A DNA stretch of 64,000 nucleotides from Bryoerythrophyllum caledonicum (taxonomy: Eukaryota; Streptophyta; Bryopsida; Pottiales; Pottiaceae), in NCBI GenBank assembly GCA_963971425.1, contig OZ020517.1, positions 15,409,297 through 15,473,296 of the forward strand, read 5' to 3'. This document shows, piece by piece, positions 48,998-61,700 of the stretch. A program made the position numbers and the translations under genes. The number at the start of each line of letters is the position of its first letter. Positions within the stretch are counted from its first letter, which is position 1. The notes beneath the pieces are model-generated. The model did no database searches, had not been told where the DNA came from, and saw only the letters and a program-made list of their open reading frames with translations.

Positions 48998-49327
48998 AAA
49001 TCAAACTTGTAAGATGGTGAGGAAGTCCATTGTTAGGAATGCCTGTATTCAATTTAACCATATGTTGCATTTAATTTCTTCTTATAACTCCATCTCCCAT
49101 ATGTGGTATCACATACAAAACAGGTTTTTAAAACATTGCCCCCAAACAAGATAATATGAAAGTTAAACGTGTGAATTGTATCATATTTAGACGGCAATAG
49201 TGGCTAAAGAATCACAATACCGTGTCTGATGCCAAGGAAGTTGGAACAAAGTATGAAATATATGAATAACATAGTAGAACAGTACTAGCAAACTAAAGCC
49301 ATATAAATGACAACAACAATAGAAAAT

Positions 49328-52300
49328 CTATGTAGAAGAACTTTCACTACCCTCGCGTGCCTCAACATCTAGAAATTGATGAACGTCGGGGTTGATACCA
49401 CAATGTCTTTGAACTAACGGCGGAGAATGCAATGAAGCATAGGCGTGAGCAATAGTCTCTACATATGATGGAAGCATAAATGACTTTGGCGGAGAATAGG
49501 CGGAGTCCATCAATCTACCAAACAACAATATAATTAAGTAATTATACTTTATGAAAGAATTGAAATATCAAGACGGCGAAAACACTGAAACAATGAACTT
49601 ACTTACTTAAACGGTTCTTTTTCGCCACACGGCGAATCGGAACTTCATCGTCATCAAAAGCATCAATTGCTGTAGGTGGAATTGATGAACTTGGTGGCGC
49701 TTGTCGAAGTGGACTAAGAAGGGCTTCAAAGATAAGTGGATCAGATTCAAAGCCTATCACATGCCGATGTAGCCTACTTCCTACTCGAATAGAAGCGCCT
49801 GAACCCGGTCAAAAACATAGCAAGATTCAGAATAGTTGAAATTCTAATGAGTTTAGAAAAATATCAATCACATCAAGTTATGAGTATTGCACCTGTAGCA
49901 GCAGTGGCATCCAAAATTACTGAGCCTGGAGTTGTGAAGGCTTCAACAAACATCTGCAAAAACCCTTCATCCTTTTCACGAGCTCCTCTCCATGGTATTG
50001 GACCATTCATAGCTTGAGACTCAGAGGATGTATAGTTGAATAGAACGTCGTCTTCTTTTAGATTAATACCAACCTTGGCTAGTTCAGCATCAACATGAAT
50101 CGAGAAGGAACTTGCTGCCTTTTCCTCACGGATGAAAAGAAAAACACGAAACCGGCGGGTCTGAAATGATACATTCAAAATTTAATCAACAATTTAATAA
50201 ACATGGAATGCAAAACATATATGACAAGAATTAGAATATCTCTCACTTACAGTATTATCAGAACTAACTGGAGAAGTTAGCCGAAGCTCATTTACACCCC
50301 ACCAATCCTTTAGAATCTTGAACTCGTATGATGCAGCATAAGTTCTCACATCCAACCGAATTGATGGAGACTCTGGGAGGAAAACCAAAAGACCTCCATC
50401 TTTGTGGAGAAACGCATCGGCAAACTCAAAAAACGCCTCAACATCCAACTTTTTATAAACATTCCAAGATGGAATGTCTATAGATGAATCAGAAAGACCT
50501 GGAATCGGAAGGCCTTCTGGAACATCGAAGAGTATAAAGTCCACACCACTGTGGGGACAAGCTCCTGATCGTGCAGGGCCTGCGGCATCACCCATCCCCT
50601 ACAAAATAGAGAAGAGTTAGTTATCCTGATGACTTATAACGAACATAAATTTTGAATTATATCAACACATTATGAATGCAATGAAAGTTGTATACCTCAA
50701 TTACTAATGCATGCATTTTTGAAAGCACCGAATGAGAGGGCCCCGTATCTAGAATCTCCGAGATAGAAGTCTGCTCCAACAAAACTATCGACGATGGATG
50801 AAGGAAAGTGGAGGATGGAGGTTTCAAAATTCGGGATGTCTTCTTTGCCCTCACATGTTGCGAGGTCAATTTTGAAGGAGGAAATTGGCTTTGAACAACA
50901 GTAGTTGCCCGAGAAGGTTGAGGATAACTAACATTAGAAGACGAAGGCATAACCTCATTGATGTCTTCTAATTGTTCCACAGGCACAGGAGCCTCCAAGA
51001 CGGAAGTGTCTCTGGCATTCTTTGCAGACCGAGACGAATTCCTTTTTGTCCCCTTCGTTTTCGAAACATTAGGTGGAACTACTGCTACGGCTGTGACCTT
51101 CTGAATCCCAACCAAAGATGGTTCAATGAGATCTCTAATTGCAATATCAAAGCGTGGAGGCTTTGAAATGGGACAATCTAGGTACCAGCCGCATCTCTCC
51201 CAGTGAGAGGAATTCCAGGATTTCTGGATATTATCAGATATCATGCAATCGTCACTGTCCACATCCAGCCAAGTGGCAAAAAATGCTGGAGACTTGGATA
51301 TTGCCCTGGTAGGATAAAGGATATATTTAAAATACCGATAGAGCACACGCTGCATAGCAGGCATAAATCCCACCTGCTGATCAATCAAAAGGTTCTTGTG
51401 AATTCCTTTTTCAACTTTGAACTCATGGAAGAATGCAGCATCCCATAGTTGGATACGCATTTGCTCGACATATTCGGAGATGGATGGAATGGGGTCCTCT
51501 CCATGTGGGTGATAGTCAATTGTGACTCCTAAATCCGCAACGGTGGTATCAAAAAGTCGCTCAGATTCCACTGCCAACTGAAAGAAAACAAATAAGAAAT
51601 TACGATTAGAAGTCATACCAGAAAATGGAAAACAAGACACTAGACCAATCAATCATAATAAGCACAAAAAATTGGAACTAACCTGACTCCACCAAGTAGC
51701 CCTTCGCAGCCACTCTGGAAATTCAGCATCTCCAAAACGTGGTTTTGGAAATTTCAATTGAATACGAAGTGAAGGCGGTGAGTTCCATCTTTCAAGCCAT
51801 TTGGTTTTGATATGAGACTCCATCACCGAGGTAGAAAACATCCATAATTTCTCCTGAGTCATTTCAGGCACCTCATTATTTTCATAATGTAGCTTGATTT
51901 GATGTAGAAAATCAGGTCCATGCTTGGGGTCGGCAGTTGGCACTTGTTTCTTCAACTCAATGAAGCATTGTTTCTTGACTTTGTTCACAGCGTTCGATAT
52001 GAAGTCAGCAGCCTTCTCAGAAGTCCAATCAGAAGGGTCTGGATACTTTTCGTGGAATCTGATCTATGCATTAGCTGCTGCCTCGTCCAACTCTTGCTGC
52101 ACAATTAAATAACTCAACCCAAAGTTAACTAACTTTACAATATACAAATTCAAAATTAAGATTGGAAAACTTGGTCATACCAAGGAAATAATGAAGGAAG
52201 TTCATACCTGGTTCAAGACTTTATTAAGTCCATCCAAAGTAAGAGTGTACCAAGTTCGCTGTTTTGATTTTTGCTTTGATTCAGCAAGTGCAATTTCATT

Positions 52301-55300
52301 TTGAGTCACTTCACCTTGGAAGAAAGAAACGGGTTGTGCTCCAATACTATTAATTCGGTAGAGTTTGTGAACCAGATTGGTGGTCACATGAGATTTCTGA
52401 TTCCTTCTGAAATTATCATTAACATGTAACTATTAATTGCACCAAATATGAGATAAATACATCGAAAAATACAAATTGACAGTAAGGAAATCGTACCAAT
52501 TGACTTGATGAAGTGCACTCAGAAGAGGACCAACTGCTCCATTAACATCCAAGATAATTGATTCCACGGCATAATGCCAAGCCGGGTCCTCAGAATGATC
52601 TTCATTAATAATTGGAATCCAGGCTTGAAGGCGATGGTTCCCGTCCCACACGTGGAACATTTTGTTGGAGAAACACTTTAAATCCTCGTCTTCAAGAAGG
52701 TGTTTCTCAAAAGTTGCATTGGCTACTTCCCAGTGAGGGCTCCACATATCGGTCACATCTGTGGTCACAGGGACGACCTTACCTTCATGATTCTCCAAAG
52801 CAACATAAAAAACCCCATTGCCTTCCATATATCCGTTACTCAGAAAATGGGAGGCCAAATTCATGACGTCGTTTTTCAAATAGGGTCTGACAATCGGTAA
52901 TGATATCATACGACAAAGTGGAATTTGTAACTTAGACTTTGTCCTTGGCTGAAACCTCAAGTTATCCAAGCATGAAGCAATATTGACTGATTCCTTTGAG
53001 ATCAAAGCCTTCATCTCCTTATTCAAGTCCTCCATTGAGATAGTGTCCTCGTCAAGAGGATGACTATTCATGGGATCATCATCTGCAATCCAACAATACA
53101 GAAATAGTCAATAATAATTCATGATATCAAAATCACGACCTTCGCCGGCACCGGCGACCCCTTCTACTTCGAGATGCACTAATTCAGATCTATGTTGGTT
53201 TGGTCCACAAGCGTCTTGTTTTGGACAGGATGGAGATATCCTTTAATAATTACTGACTGCCCGTCTTCCTGGTTTAGTTGAAAATCTTCTTGGCGACGTG
53301 CAATGTGCCGTCCATGTCAATCATGTCATGGTTGCATCCAAACCACATCTCATGATCTGCCCGAAAATCGTTCCTCTGCCCGAATTAATGGGAACTATTC
53401 AGGGCTGAAGTTGCATGCATTCCTGAGCAAAAAAGGAAGGATGACTCGTCCACGCAGTTGAAGATGGAAGATGGATATGATCTTCAAAATGTCCTGACTA
53501 TGTAGACCGAGCCCTCGTAGATGGTGCCCAATCCAGGAGCTCCAAATTATCGGCTGTGCTCCACTGCAAAATCGAACTGGACCACTCTCTGCGAAGTTGA
53601 GATCTCCAATTCGTGACCGTCGCCGGCACCGGCGAGCCCTTCTCTTTGTCAGTCTGGGAAGCTTCGAGACCATCTATCGACTCCCGCCGGCACCGGCGAC
53701 CCCTTCCACACCAAATTCTGTCCATCCGATCTATGCAGGTCGTGAGATCCTGCACGGAATAACATTGTTTATCAAAATTATACTCAACCACTCACTTCAA
53801 CATGATGTACATGTATGCAGCATTGTCCATCATGTGCACGCCCTCATGGTATTCGTAGAGAGAACTTATGAGCAAATTGAGATTATGAGCAGATTGAGAT
53901 TATGAGCAGAATGAGATTAAGTGCAAGGAAGCCAACCTCGTTCAGTGCGTAAGGGCACTAATTTATTTTAAGTCCACCGGGCTGTATACCATGAACTTGT
54001 ACACACCAGTTTCATGACGGATTCATGTAAAATTTTCCTCGTATCTCAGGCGAAGCTGAGGCTGAACAAGCTCGGTCTGGACTCGATTCTGGATTCGCGG
54101 CTGCACAGCGACTACCCGTCTTCATGGACGTGTCCAGCTTGGCCATTAGTGCTCGTTGTTCGATAAATGCAAATGTGCCACGATGCGGGTACGTAATATT
54201 ATGCATGTCAAGGTTCAGCTTCACGTTTGTGTGCGCTTAGGACACAAGCCTATGCTCGATATTGGTTGACGCTTTCACATTTAAAACTTTCTACTTTCAA
54301 GAAATCGTGATCTATATCCAACATGTCTTGCTGCCTCTACACATCAGAGCTTGATCCGAAGTGGTCTCCAAAAACTCAAACTGTTCCAAGAGTTTAGTCA
54401 AACTTGTATCCAGAGCTATTTTTCCCATAGATGTCAAAAGGTGCCAGTGGTGCCACCGTATTCTACATGTATGATGTCGTATTTGAACATGACAAGCTCA
54501 TTGAGGAATCTACACAGATAGTTGAAGGAAATGCAGTCATGAAAACTTGAACGTACCAATGATTTAGAAGTTGCGATCAACACCACAAGGAATCCAGTGA
54601 CCTTGTATCTGGGCTCCCTATGCAAGACACACTTAATTGCTTGGCAGAAACTGAACAGTTCTTCAAGAATGCGAGAATTGAACGTTCCTTCATCGCTTCC
54701 TGTAGCAGTTCCAGACTAATCCCTTGCTGTGGAAAAAACGTGGAGAATGAATGAGTCCCCTTGCGCGCTGTTGTTCCATACAGCATTGTACCCAGTTGAA
54801 TAACACCTGCAGGTTCGGAGGATGTACTGGCAAGTGTACATGTACTTGCAGGGCTCATGTGGGCCGGTCCTACGTACATAGGTTGTCAGACAGGGCACTC
54901 ACGGCAGCAGCAGCTAGCTGGAGCTCTCTATCACTGAATTGACGGACACGTGCACCTAGTGCCAGGCAGATGCCATGCACATGGTGCGCGCTTCAGCGAC
55001 ACCCCCAGCCGGCACAGGCGATACCCCAGCCGGCACCGGCGACACCCCAGCCGTGGATGGTGATTCCTTCCTCACACTCATGTTGCATAATACCTGCAGG
55101 TTCGGAGGATGTACCGTTAAGTCTGCTGGCACCACTGATCTGGATCGGTCCTTCGTACGTAGGTTCAGACAAGGCACTCACGGCAGCAGCAGCTAGTTGT
55201 AGCTCTCTTCTACTTAATTGATGGACACATGCACCCCGTGCCAGGCAGACTCCATGCACATGATGCGCGCTTCAGCGATACCCCATGCGCACCGGCGATA

Positions 55301-57628
55301 CCCCAGCCGGCACCGGCGACACATTAAATTCAAGATTCGGCGGCACCAATAAGAGACCATAACTTCAGGAGTCGGCGTGCATAAGAGTAGAATACATACT
55401 TAAGCCGACACTGTTGATCCCAGTCTCAGTAATCGAGAAGAAAGGCTGGAAGCCGGCACCGGCGATACCACAACATCAGGGTTCGACGAGCTTCAGGGCA
55501 GAATATAGACCCAAGCCTGCAGTACCGAGCGGTGAGCTAGTGAACAGGAGGTTGCATTTGAGGCTAACCACGACCCCTGCCGGCACCGACGATACCGAAA
55601 CTTGAGGATTCGACGTGCATTAGAGTAGAAAACATACTTAAGCCAGAACAAATCACCCCAGTCTGAGAGTGATTGATAAGAAGAGTTGAAGGCCCTCCTC
55701 GACCCCCGCCAGCACCGGCGATACCACAGCATCAGGATCTGACGAGCATTAGGGCAGAATCTAGACCAAATCGTGCACGTGCGATCCCTTGAGCCAGTGA
55801 TCAGGTGAAGGCGTTCGAGGCAACCAGAGACCCCCGCCGGCACCGGCGATACCCTAACTTCAGGATTTGACGTGCTTCAGGGAAGAATATTAACTAATGT
55901 TGGCACTGGCGACCCCAGTCTCGACGTGATCAGGTGGAAGCGTTAGAGGCCCTCCTCGACCCCCGCCGGCACCGGCGATAAGTTAACTTCAGAATTCGGT
56001 GATCAAATGGACGTCACTTTAAACCAAAATTGTAGTGGTTCGTGACCCCGCCGGCACCGGCGAACCCCACAACAACAAGTTCCGGGTTACCCTGAAAGAG
56101 GATAAGACCCTCGCCGGCACCAGCCGACCCATTGTAAGCCAGTTCGAAGTATCGAACTCTCTTCCCGATCATGCGAGATTTGGAGATAGAACTCTACTTC
56201 ACAAAGTTTAGAAATGGAAAAATGGAGAGTTCACGTCATACTTACCTGCTACCGAGTCGGCAGCTTGAGTGTTATTGTCAAGTTCAACAGGGCCGCCATC
56301 CTCGTCCTCATTCACCGTGCTCAAGTTCATGGCGTCCCAATCTCCGTCGTTGATAGCGTCTTCACTAGACTCAATTGAAGGCTGATCGGCCTGCATCACA
56401 ATCTACTGAAGTTAGAGGTAGCAAATGGGTTTGTGGAAGGATTCGTAAGCTGAACTCCAGATCCAATATACGTGGGAGGGTTTCAGTTCACACAGAAAAC
56501 GAGGCGTGGACGATTAGTGGGACGTGGATTACGCTGGACGCCACGAATTTTAGTTCCCACTGATGGATGAACGACATCCAAGTCAAGCTCTTTTAGACCG
56601 GAGTTGTACTGGGTGATACTGCTCCAACCTAAGTTCAACTGGGCAATACTGTTTCCTTTCGGGAAGTCACAGGTGGTACCATGAATTATTAAACTCATAT
56701 TTGCTTCAATTTAAACAAAATTCAAAGGGGAGAGGGACAATCCAAAAACAAAACAAAAAATCATTAATTAGAGGGAGAAGAAGGAAGTGAGGGACAATTC
56801 TGAAATAAAAAATCTAGATTAAAATCTACAATGGGTAAACTACAATCTCCAGGAAGGTTTGGAGGGGGAGAGGGACAATCATGAATATTTTATTCAACCA
56901 TGATAAATGGGGGGAGGGAGGGATGGAGCAATGGACAACTCATAATTAATAGTATACTATTATTGAAATCAGGAATAATCCAAATAAATAAATAAAAATT
57001 TAGAGGGAGAGGGAGAGTAAATTTTTTTTTTAAAAATTAAAAAAATTAAAAATGAGGGAGAGTAAAGTAAAAATAAAAATAAAAATAAAAAATATGTGAG
57101 GGAGGGTAAAATAAAATTAAAATTATAAATTACAGTGACAGACTGTATGGAAAAGAAGATTAGTTTGAAAGCATATCAACATTCACTTAGGTCCTAAATG
57201 ATTGTTCAATGCTAAATTCAATGAGTTCGATAACACAAAATAGATGAATCTAATGGAACGATTGTTACTTCACAAGAAACTAAACTATCCTATAAAATGG
57301 TATTTGAAGTATCAATGAGAACACGTACCAAATGTTCAAAGTGATGATTGCCCTCGTCCTTCTCCTTGTCTGAAATGTTGACATCCAGATGTTCTGTTCG
57401 CAATCCAGCAACCTCATCCATACTTGTCAAACTTACACTTGGACCGCTCTCAAATGATAAGACACGTGGAGTATCTCCTAAGTCTTCCTCAACAATCTGG
57501 GCCTTACGTTTTCCCATCCTTGCCTTCTTTAACTGCTTACTACTTGAGAAGAGGAGTCCGTGTTTTCTCCTCTTCTTCTTTCCCTCAACTAAATGAGCAG
57601 GTGTTACGGCGACAACTTTTACGAGCAT
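49328..57628 (-). CDS. ParB-like domain fused to a beta-class DNA methyltransferase-like domain (transposon cargo)
   Basis: Ten exons (57628-57329, 56390-56246, 53082-52497, 52403-52208, 52063-51683, 51577-50696, 50598-50251, 50160-49893, 49798-49603, 49514-49328) close in phase to about 1,162 residues. The N-terminus is basic (KKKRRKHG, KQLKKARMGKRK), a likely nuclear signal. Residues about 205-340 resemble the ParB/sulfiredoxin fold: IVRPYLKNDVMNLASHFLSN, then VWDGNHRLQAW in place of the ParB GERR box. A long middle region is unassigned. From about 849 the order is that of permuted N6A/N4C methyltransferases: VDFILFDVPEG where DPPY is expected, GGLLVFLP, then VILDATAATGAS (motif I, SAM loop) and RHVIGFESDPLIFEALLSPL. 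ParB-methyltransferase fusions are common in phages and bacterial mobile elements. The DPPY box is altered, so activity is uncertain. Exon 5 may instead start at 52096, which would include an in-frame TAG (52064-52066). An exon upstream of 57628 is possible. Confidence 0.75.
54785..55320. repeat. direct duplication of about 270 bp inside intron 2
   Basis: The segment beginning ACCTGCAGGTTCGGAGGATG near 54806 recurs from about 55091. Both copies include CACTCACGGCAGCAGCAGCT, the GTGCCAGGCAGA...CCATGCACATG stretch and a GCGCGCTTCAGCGA end followed by the GC-rich motif. Confidence 0.75.
55306..55990. repeat. 128-bp tandem array led by the GC-rich motif
   Basis: Motif starts at 55452, 55579, 55708, 55836 and 55965 are spaced 127-129 bases. 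Each unit continues with CTTCAGGATTCGACG-like and GGGCAGAAT-like words and ends in GACCCCC before the next motif. A diverged unit precedes it from 55306. Confidence 0.8.
56391..57328 (-). other. intron 1 of the ParB/methyltransferase-like gene, purine-rich repeats
   Basis: 938 nt between exons 1 and 2. The + strand carries recurring GGGAGAGGGACAAT-type words about every 60 bases from 56725 to 57120, in A-rich surroundings. No coding sequence. Confidence 0.55.
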
Positions 57629-58740
57629 CTGCAATATATCTTATCTACTCAGTGAGAATATCACATGGCAGTACATTGATATAATTCATCAACTGCACAG
57701 GTATCCCTTCAACTTAGACTAACGGAACTCCAATTGATGGCATCCATTCAATACTGTTCTCTTTCTACCCAGGACATATGCACCAACTACTGAATAAATT
57801 TATGGAAGACAATAACTTGAAACCCATATAAGCACAATTGTCAAAACATGCCTTAACAATCATAATGGGATATTAGACGCCGTGCATTTGTTAAGCTTAG
57901 ATTGGATATTGTCAAACACCGCCGAATTGAATGACCACTAAGAGGAGGGAATTCAAACATAGCAGTTATGAATTGTCAACTTCTCTATGATTAACCTCAA
58001 AATCCAAAGATGCGAACATCATGTCCATCATGCACATGATCGTTTCTATAGATGCTTGCATTTTCCGTAAAAGTACTATATGGTTATTCAATATGAGAAT
58101 TCCCGTTTGTTTAGGTATTAATTTGGTTTAAAATATATATCTATGCAACTTTCAAATACCAAGATTCGTTACCTTTAACTTGAAATGTGACTAACTATTA
58201 TGACCACTTTGTAGAGCTGTTAATATAACACCCCTTCGAATTAATAATTTACAGCCTATAGTTCTCGTCAATCATCTATTACCGTGGATGCTAATGTCGA
58301 TCCGGAGTTTCGCTCGAGTTGCTAGTTCATAATCACTATTATGCTAAATTAGATATTTTCTATTATATATTCTATACCATTTAGAATCAAATTTGACAAT
58401 CTCCTGAACATGGAAGTTACTTTTGATAATACTTTGAACTGACCGCTGGGCGCCGGTACCGGCGGACCTCTCCATGATGTAATTCAAAATATAACTAGGC
58501 AATAATGTAGGAATATTTTTTGCTGGTGTCGTTCATTTCTCACGATTACGTCGTTCAGTTCTAATTCTATCTAATTATATTATTTTGTACCATAATTATA
58601 TTGGTTGTATACGCCGCCATGGGATACCTAAACCAGTCCAACACGTTATCCATCCTTACAAACGACACCATATATGCAAGTTGAGAATGTTGCAAGAACA
58701 TTGGTAGGTATTGTTTCTCTTTCGCGTTTCAGTTTTTCTA
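57629..58740. promoter_or_regulatory. bidirectional promoter region of the transposon genes
   Basis: 1.1 kb between the two divergent genes of the Mutator-like element. AT-rich, no open frame of note. A TCTATTACCGTGGA word at 58275-58288 matches the subterminal motif, and a GC-rich variant lies at 58448. An extra 5' exon for either gene could be hidden here. Confidence 0.45.
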
Positions 58741-61700
58741 ATGGCATCTCTTCGATTCCATGGTGTTGGTGTTCCACTAATTATCCCTCCAGCAGTTGAC
58801 GGGTCATGCACTATCTTGGCATCAATACTTCGTGTTCGTTATGACCTAGATGTTAGAACAATTCATATCGAGCAAGAGGTGCTAGATGATGTAGGGGTTA
58901 TAGTCCAGTACATCTTAATGCCTGATATTGTCGAAGGCGGCAACCGATTCTGGAGGCTCTTGCCTGGTAGCTACAAAGTTAATGGTCTTACAGTAGTACA
59001 GATGGCAGCAAGCACTGAACTTGTCACGCCAGGATTGTCGACAACATCCATTGTTAATCCGATTGTTACTGTGAAGGTTGAACCTGGAACAGAGACTGTC
59101 ATATTGTTGAGCGAGGACGAGGAGCCTCCTTCAGTGGACCATTCCGCTTTGTCGCAACCTCGCGCTCCTTCTCAAGCTACAGTCAACCTCGAAGCACGAG
59201 CTTTTGATACCCGCCACCCCAATTCCGCTTCGAAACCACCTCGCTTTCCAACTCTATCACGTCTTGGGAGCATTGTAGACTCCTTGCGAAGACTCATCAC
59301 AAGACCTGGTGGGCGAAATGTTCTGAAACGCCTTGATTTTAATTCAGTTCCTGTCCATCAGGTAAATTTTCTACCCCCCCTTTACAATGGCGATGTCATT
59401 TTTGAGTTTGAGCCGGCGGGACTCAAGAGAAAGCAAACGGGTATGTTGGATGGTATGGACAAGCGATTTGACGGCCATGCATGGTGCCGAACGAAGACTA
59501 CGAATATCTAGAACGATATGGGTCTCACCTTCCGCTACTCAACATGCGCGGGGCACCTTCGCTGCACTAATCCGGATTGTGATTATCTTCACCGGGAGCA
59601 CCGGTTGTACGAGGTTAATGAGATAGAGTGGGACGGATGTACCGAGAATCCCTTCGGAGTGGGTGCAAGCCCACCAAGGAAGTCAACTTTGGTCTGTGGA
59701 ATATGTCGAACGCCTCCAATATGCATAAGTACGTGCGAGGCTCTTTTTTACTACGCTAGCGGACCCGGCGATATGACTCGTGCATGCATTCATGTCGGAA
59801 TGCACAACCATCCCGTGAAGGTTGGTGAATGTCGTGAATCTCTCCTCAAGGTAAAGTCTCTTTGTAGTGACCAGGTGTCTAGGATGCCAAGTGCTACCCA
59901 TTCTAAGATTGTTTTAGAGGCTAGTAAGGAGTTCTTAGGTGAATTTCTTCTTAGGAAAGACGGAGAGACGATGCAACCGCTTACTGTGGATGAGTTATAC
60001 AAAGTTGCGGACAAATTTAAATCGTTTACGTCGCCCAAACTACGACATACTGTGTCGGGTTTGAAAGCACTCCCCCGTCTGGGCCCAATCGAGGGAATCA
60101 CAAATCTGGCTGGTCTAAGTAACTGGGCGTACGTCCGAGAGAACAAGTTCCCAGGCCAGGGCAAAGGAAAAGTTTTTGTATTCAAGATGTCGGAGGTTGG
60201 TCCTGGTTCTGGCCTTGATTTAGTAATCCGAATGCAACCTGGTGGCGATTTACAAGACGCTTGGATGATGTTTGACCATGTCAAGCGTGTGAAGAATTGG
60301 ACGACCATGGCATGCCATGTTTACGATCCGGTATACTCCAAGGTCATGACTATCGCAGTCTGTGACATGCAGTCGGAGGACACTGAAGCGCAATCTCTCC
60401 TTTGGCACGGTCTGAATGGCGTCGTCATTGAGGCCGGACATTCAAAGCCAGTATTTAAAGGCTTTATGGCAGACAGTGCTCAGGCAAATTGGAACGCTGT
60501 CCGCATCATATACGGATCCGGAAGCGAGAAAGACAAGATGGTCGGCCAAGAACGAACTTGTCTATTTCATTGGACTAAGTCAATGTCCGAGCACACTGAC
60601 AGACATATCAAGTCTGAACTCCGTGAGCAACACCGAGTACTCTGCAGGCAGTACAAGGACTCCACTACCATCGCCGATGCAGAAGTTCGTTATCGTGCTA
60701 TAAGGGAGTGGTGGATCTCAGCAAAGGCTGTAACCAGCGATACAGACATTATGAAGCTAGACGAGTGGCTAGCGTTTTGGCATTTTCGCTACCTTCAGTG
60801 GGGTGGAGCTATGACCTTGGTGAGCAAGTCACTAATTCTGATTGTCTAATTCGCTTGATGTACCCTTTCAGTTAAAACTTTTCTATATTGGATGTTCGTG
60901 TAATTGATTAATATTTGCAGGATTTAACGGACGATGAGCAGGCAAGCATGCCAAGGTGCAACCTCGCTGAGACAATGCACAACAAATGGCTTCAAGCTTC
61001 TGGAAACAAGGGGAACGACCTCTTTGAAGCTACTTTGGATGATTATGTCAGGGCGTTCATACAGGTTACACATTATATTTCGTTCCTGAAGGGTGAACGT
61101 GGAGGTACTGGTCCTAGTAAGAACGAATTGCGATTGAGAAGAGCCCAAGACACTAGAGATCCCAGGAAAATCAAGGCAGCGATGGAGAAATTCCAGAATT
61201 CAGCGGACATCTTGACACGCCCTCCACATTTTTCAGGTGAGGAAATTTTTGGATCAACTAAACGCAAGCTCAATCTACCCCCAGGATCGGAGTTTGACTC
61301 GCATCGCCCGGAAAAGATCAATTTCTCCCATCCTCGAGTAGAGACTAGGTCAGCTAAGGCCCAGAAGACTTCTAAAGTCCTTGAAGAGGTTGTTGAAGAT
61401 GAAGACGTCGACGTCGGCATTGACCTTGGAATAGGACACGAAGATTCTCTTATGGACAACCTTCATGTCCGCGAGACTCGACCTACACATGTTACCGGGG
61501 TGGAGGAATCTGATTGCGTTGTAACAGAATGGCATATCACCCGAGTACCAAAACATCGCACCGGTATAGCTTGTTGGGCTCTCCAAGCTATCTCGAGGAA
61601 GCAGTGCACAAGGAAGATCATACAGAAGAAAAAGGCCACTGCCTGTCCCACTTATACGGGGATTTGGACGAATTACCACACAGGTAAAAATCAAAGACAA

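Larger units (their letters stand above)
53144..56126. repeat. cluster of GCCGGCACCGGCGA motifs, thirteen or more copies
   Basis: Exact or near copies start at 53144, 53622, 53686, 55008, 55029, 55306, 55452, 55579, 55708, 55836, 55965, 56050 and 56113. All lie on the same strand and all inside intron 2. The core GCCGGCACCGGC is a near-palindrome. One degenerate version (GCGCCGGTACCGGCGG) lies at about 58448, still inside the transposon; I saw none elsewhere in the window. Confidence 0.85.
53083..56245 (-). other. 3.2-kb intron 2 of the ParB/methyltransferase-like gene
   Basis: Donor GTAAGTATGAC follows exon 2 and acceptor TTGCAG precedes exon 3. The codon split across it (G|AT) reads Asp on both sides of the join, supporting a real intron. 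It is more than ten times longer than most introns in the window and is filled with repeats. Confidence 0.7.

Noticed and set aside
55306-55990. Regularly spaced short repeats that could suggest a CRISPR array
   Set aside because: The spacers are themselves repeated, the period is 128 bp, and this is plant nuclear DNA; it is a minisatellite.
49328-57628. The cargo gene as a MULE-captured host gene fragment (Pack-MULE)
   Set aside because: Captured fragments are usually partial. Here ten exons close in phase with a stop, and the architecture is not a known plant host gene. Not fully excluded without a genome search.
59362-59511. A definite intron removing the transposase TAG
   Set aside because: The borders fit GT-AG and the phase is kept, but the region also reads as conserved coding sequence, so I list it only as an alternative.
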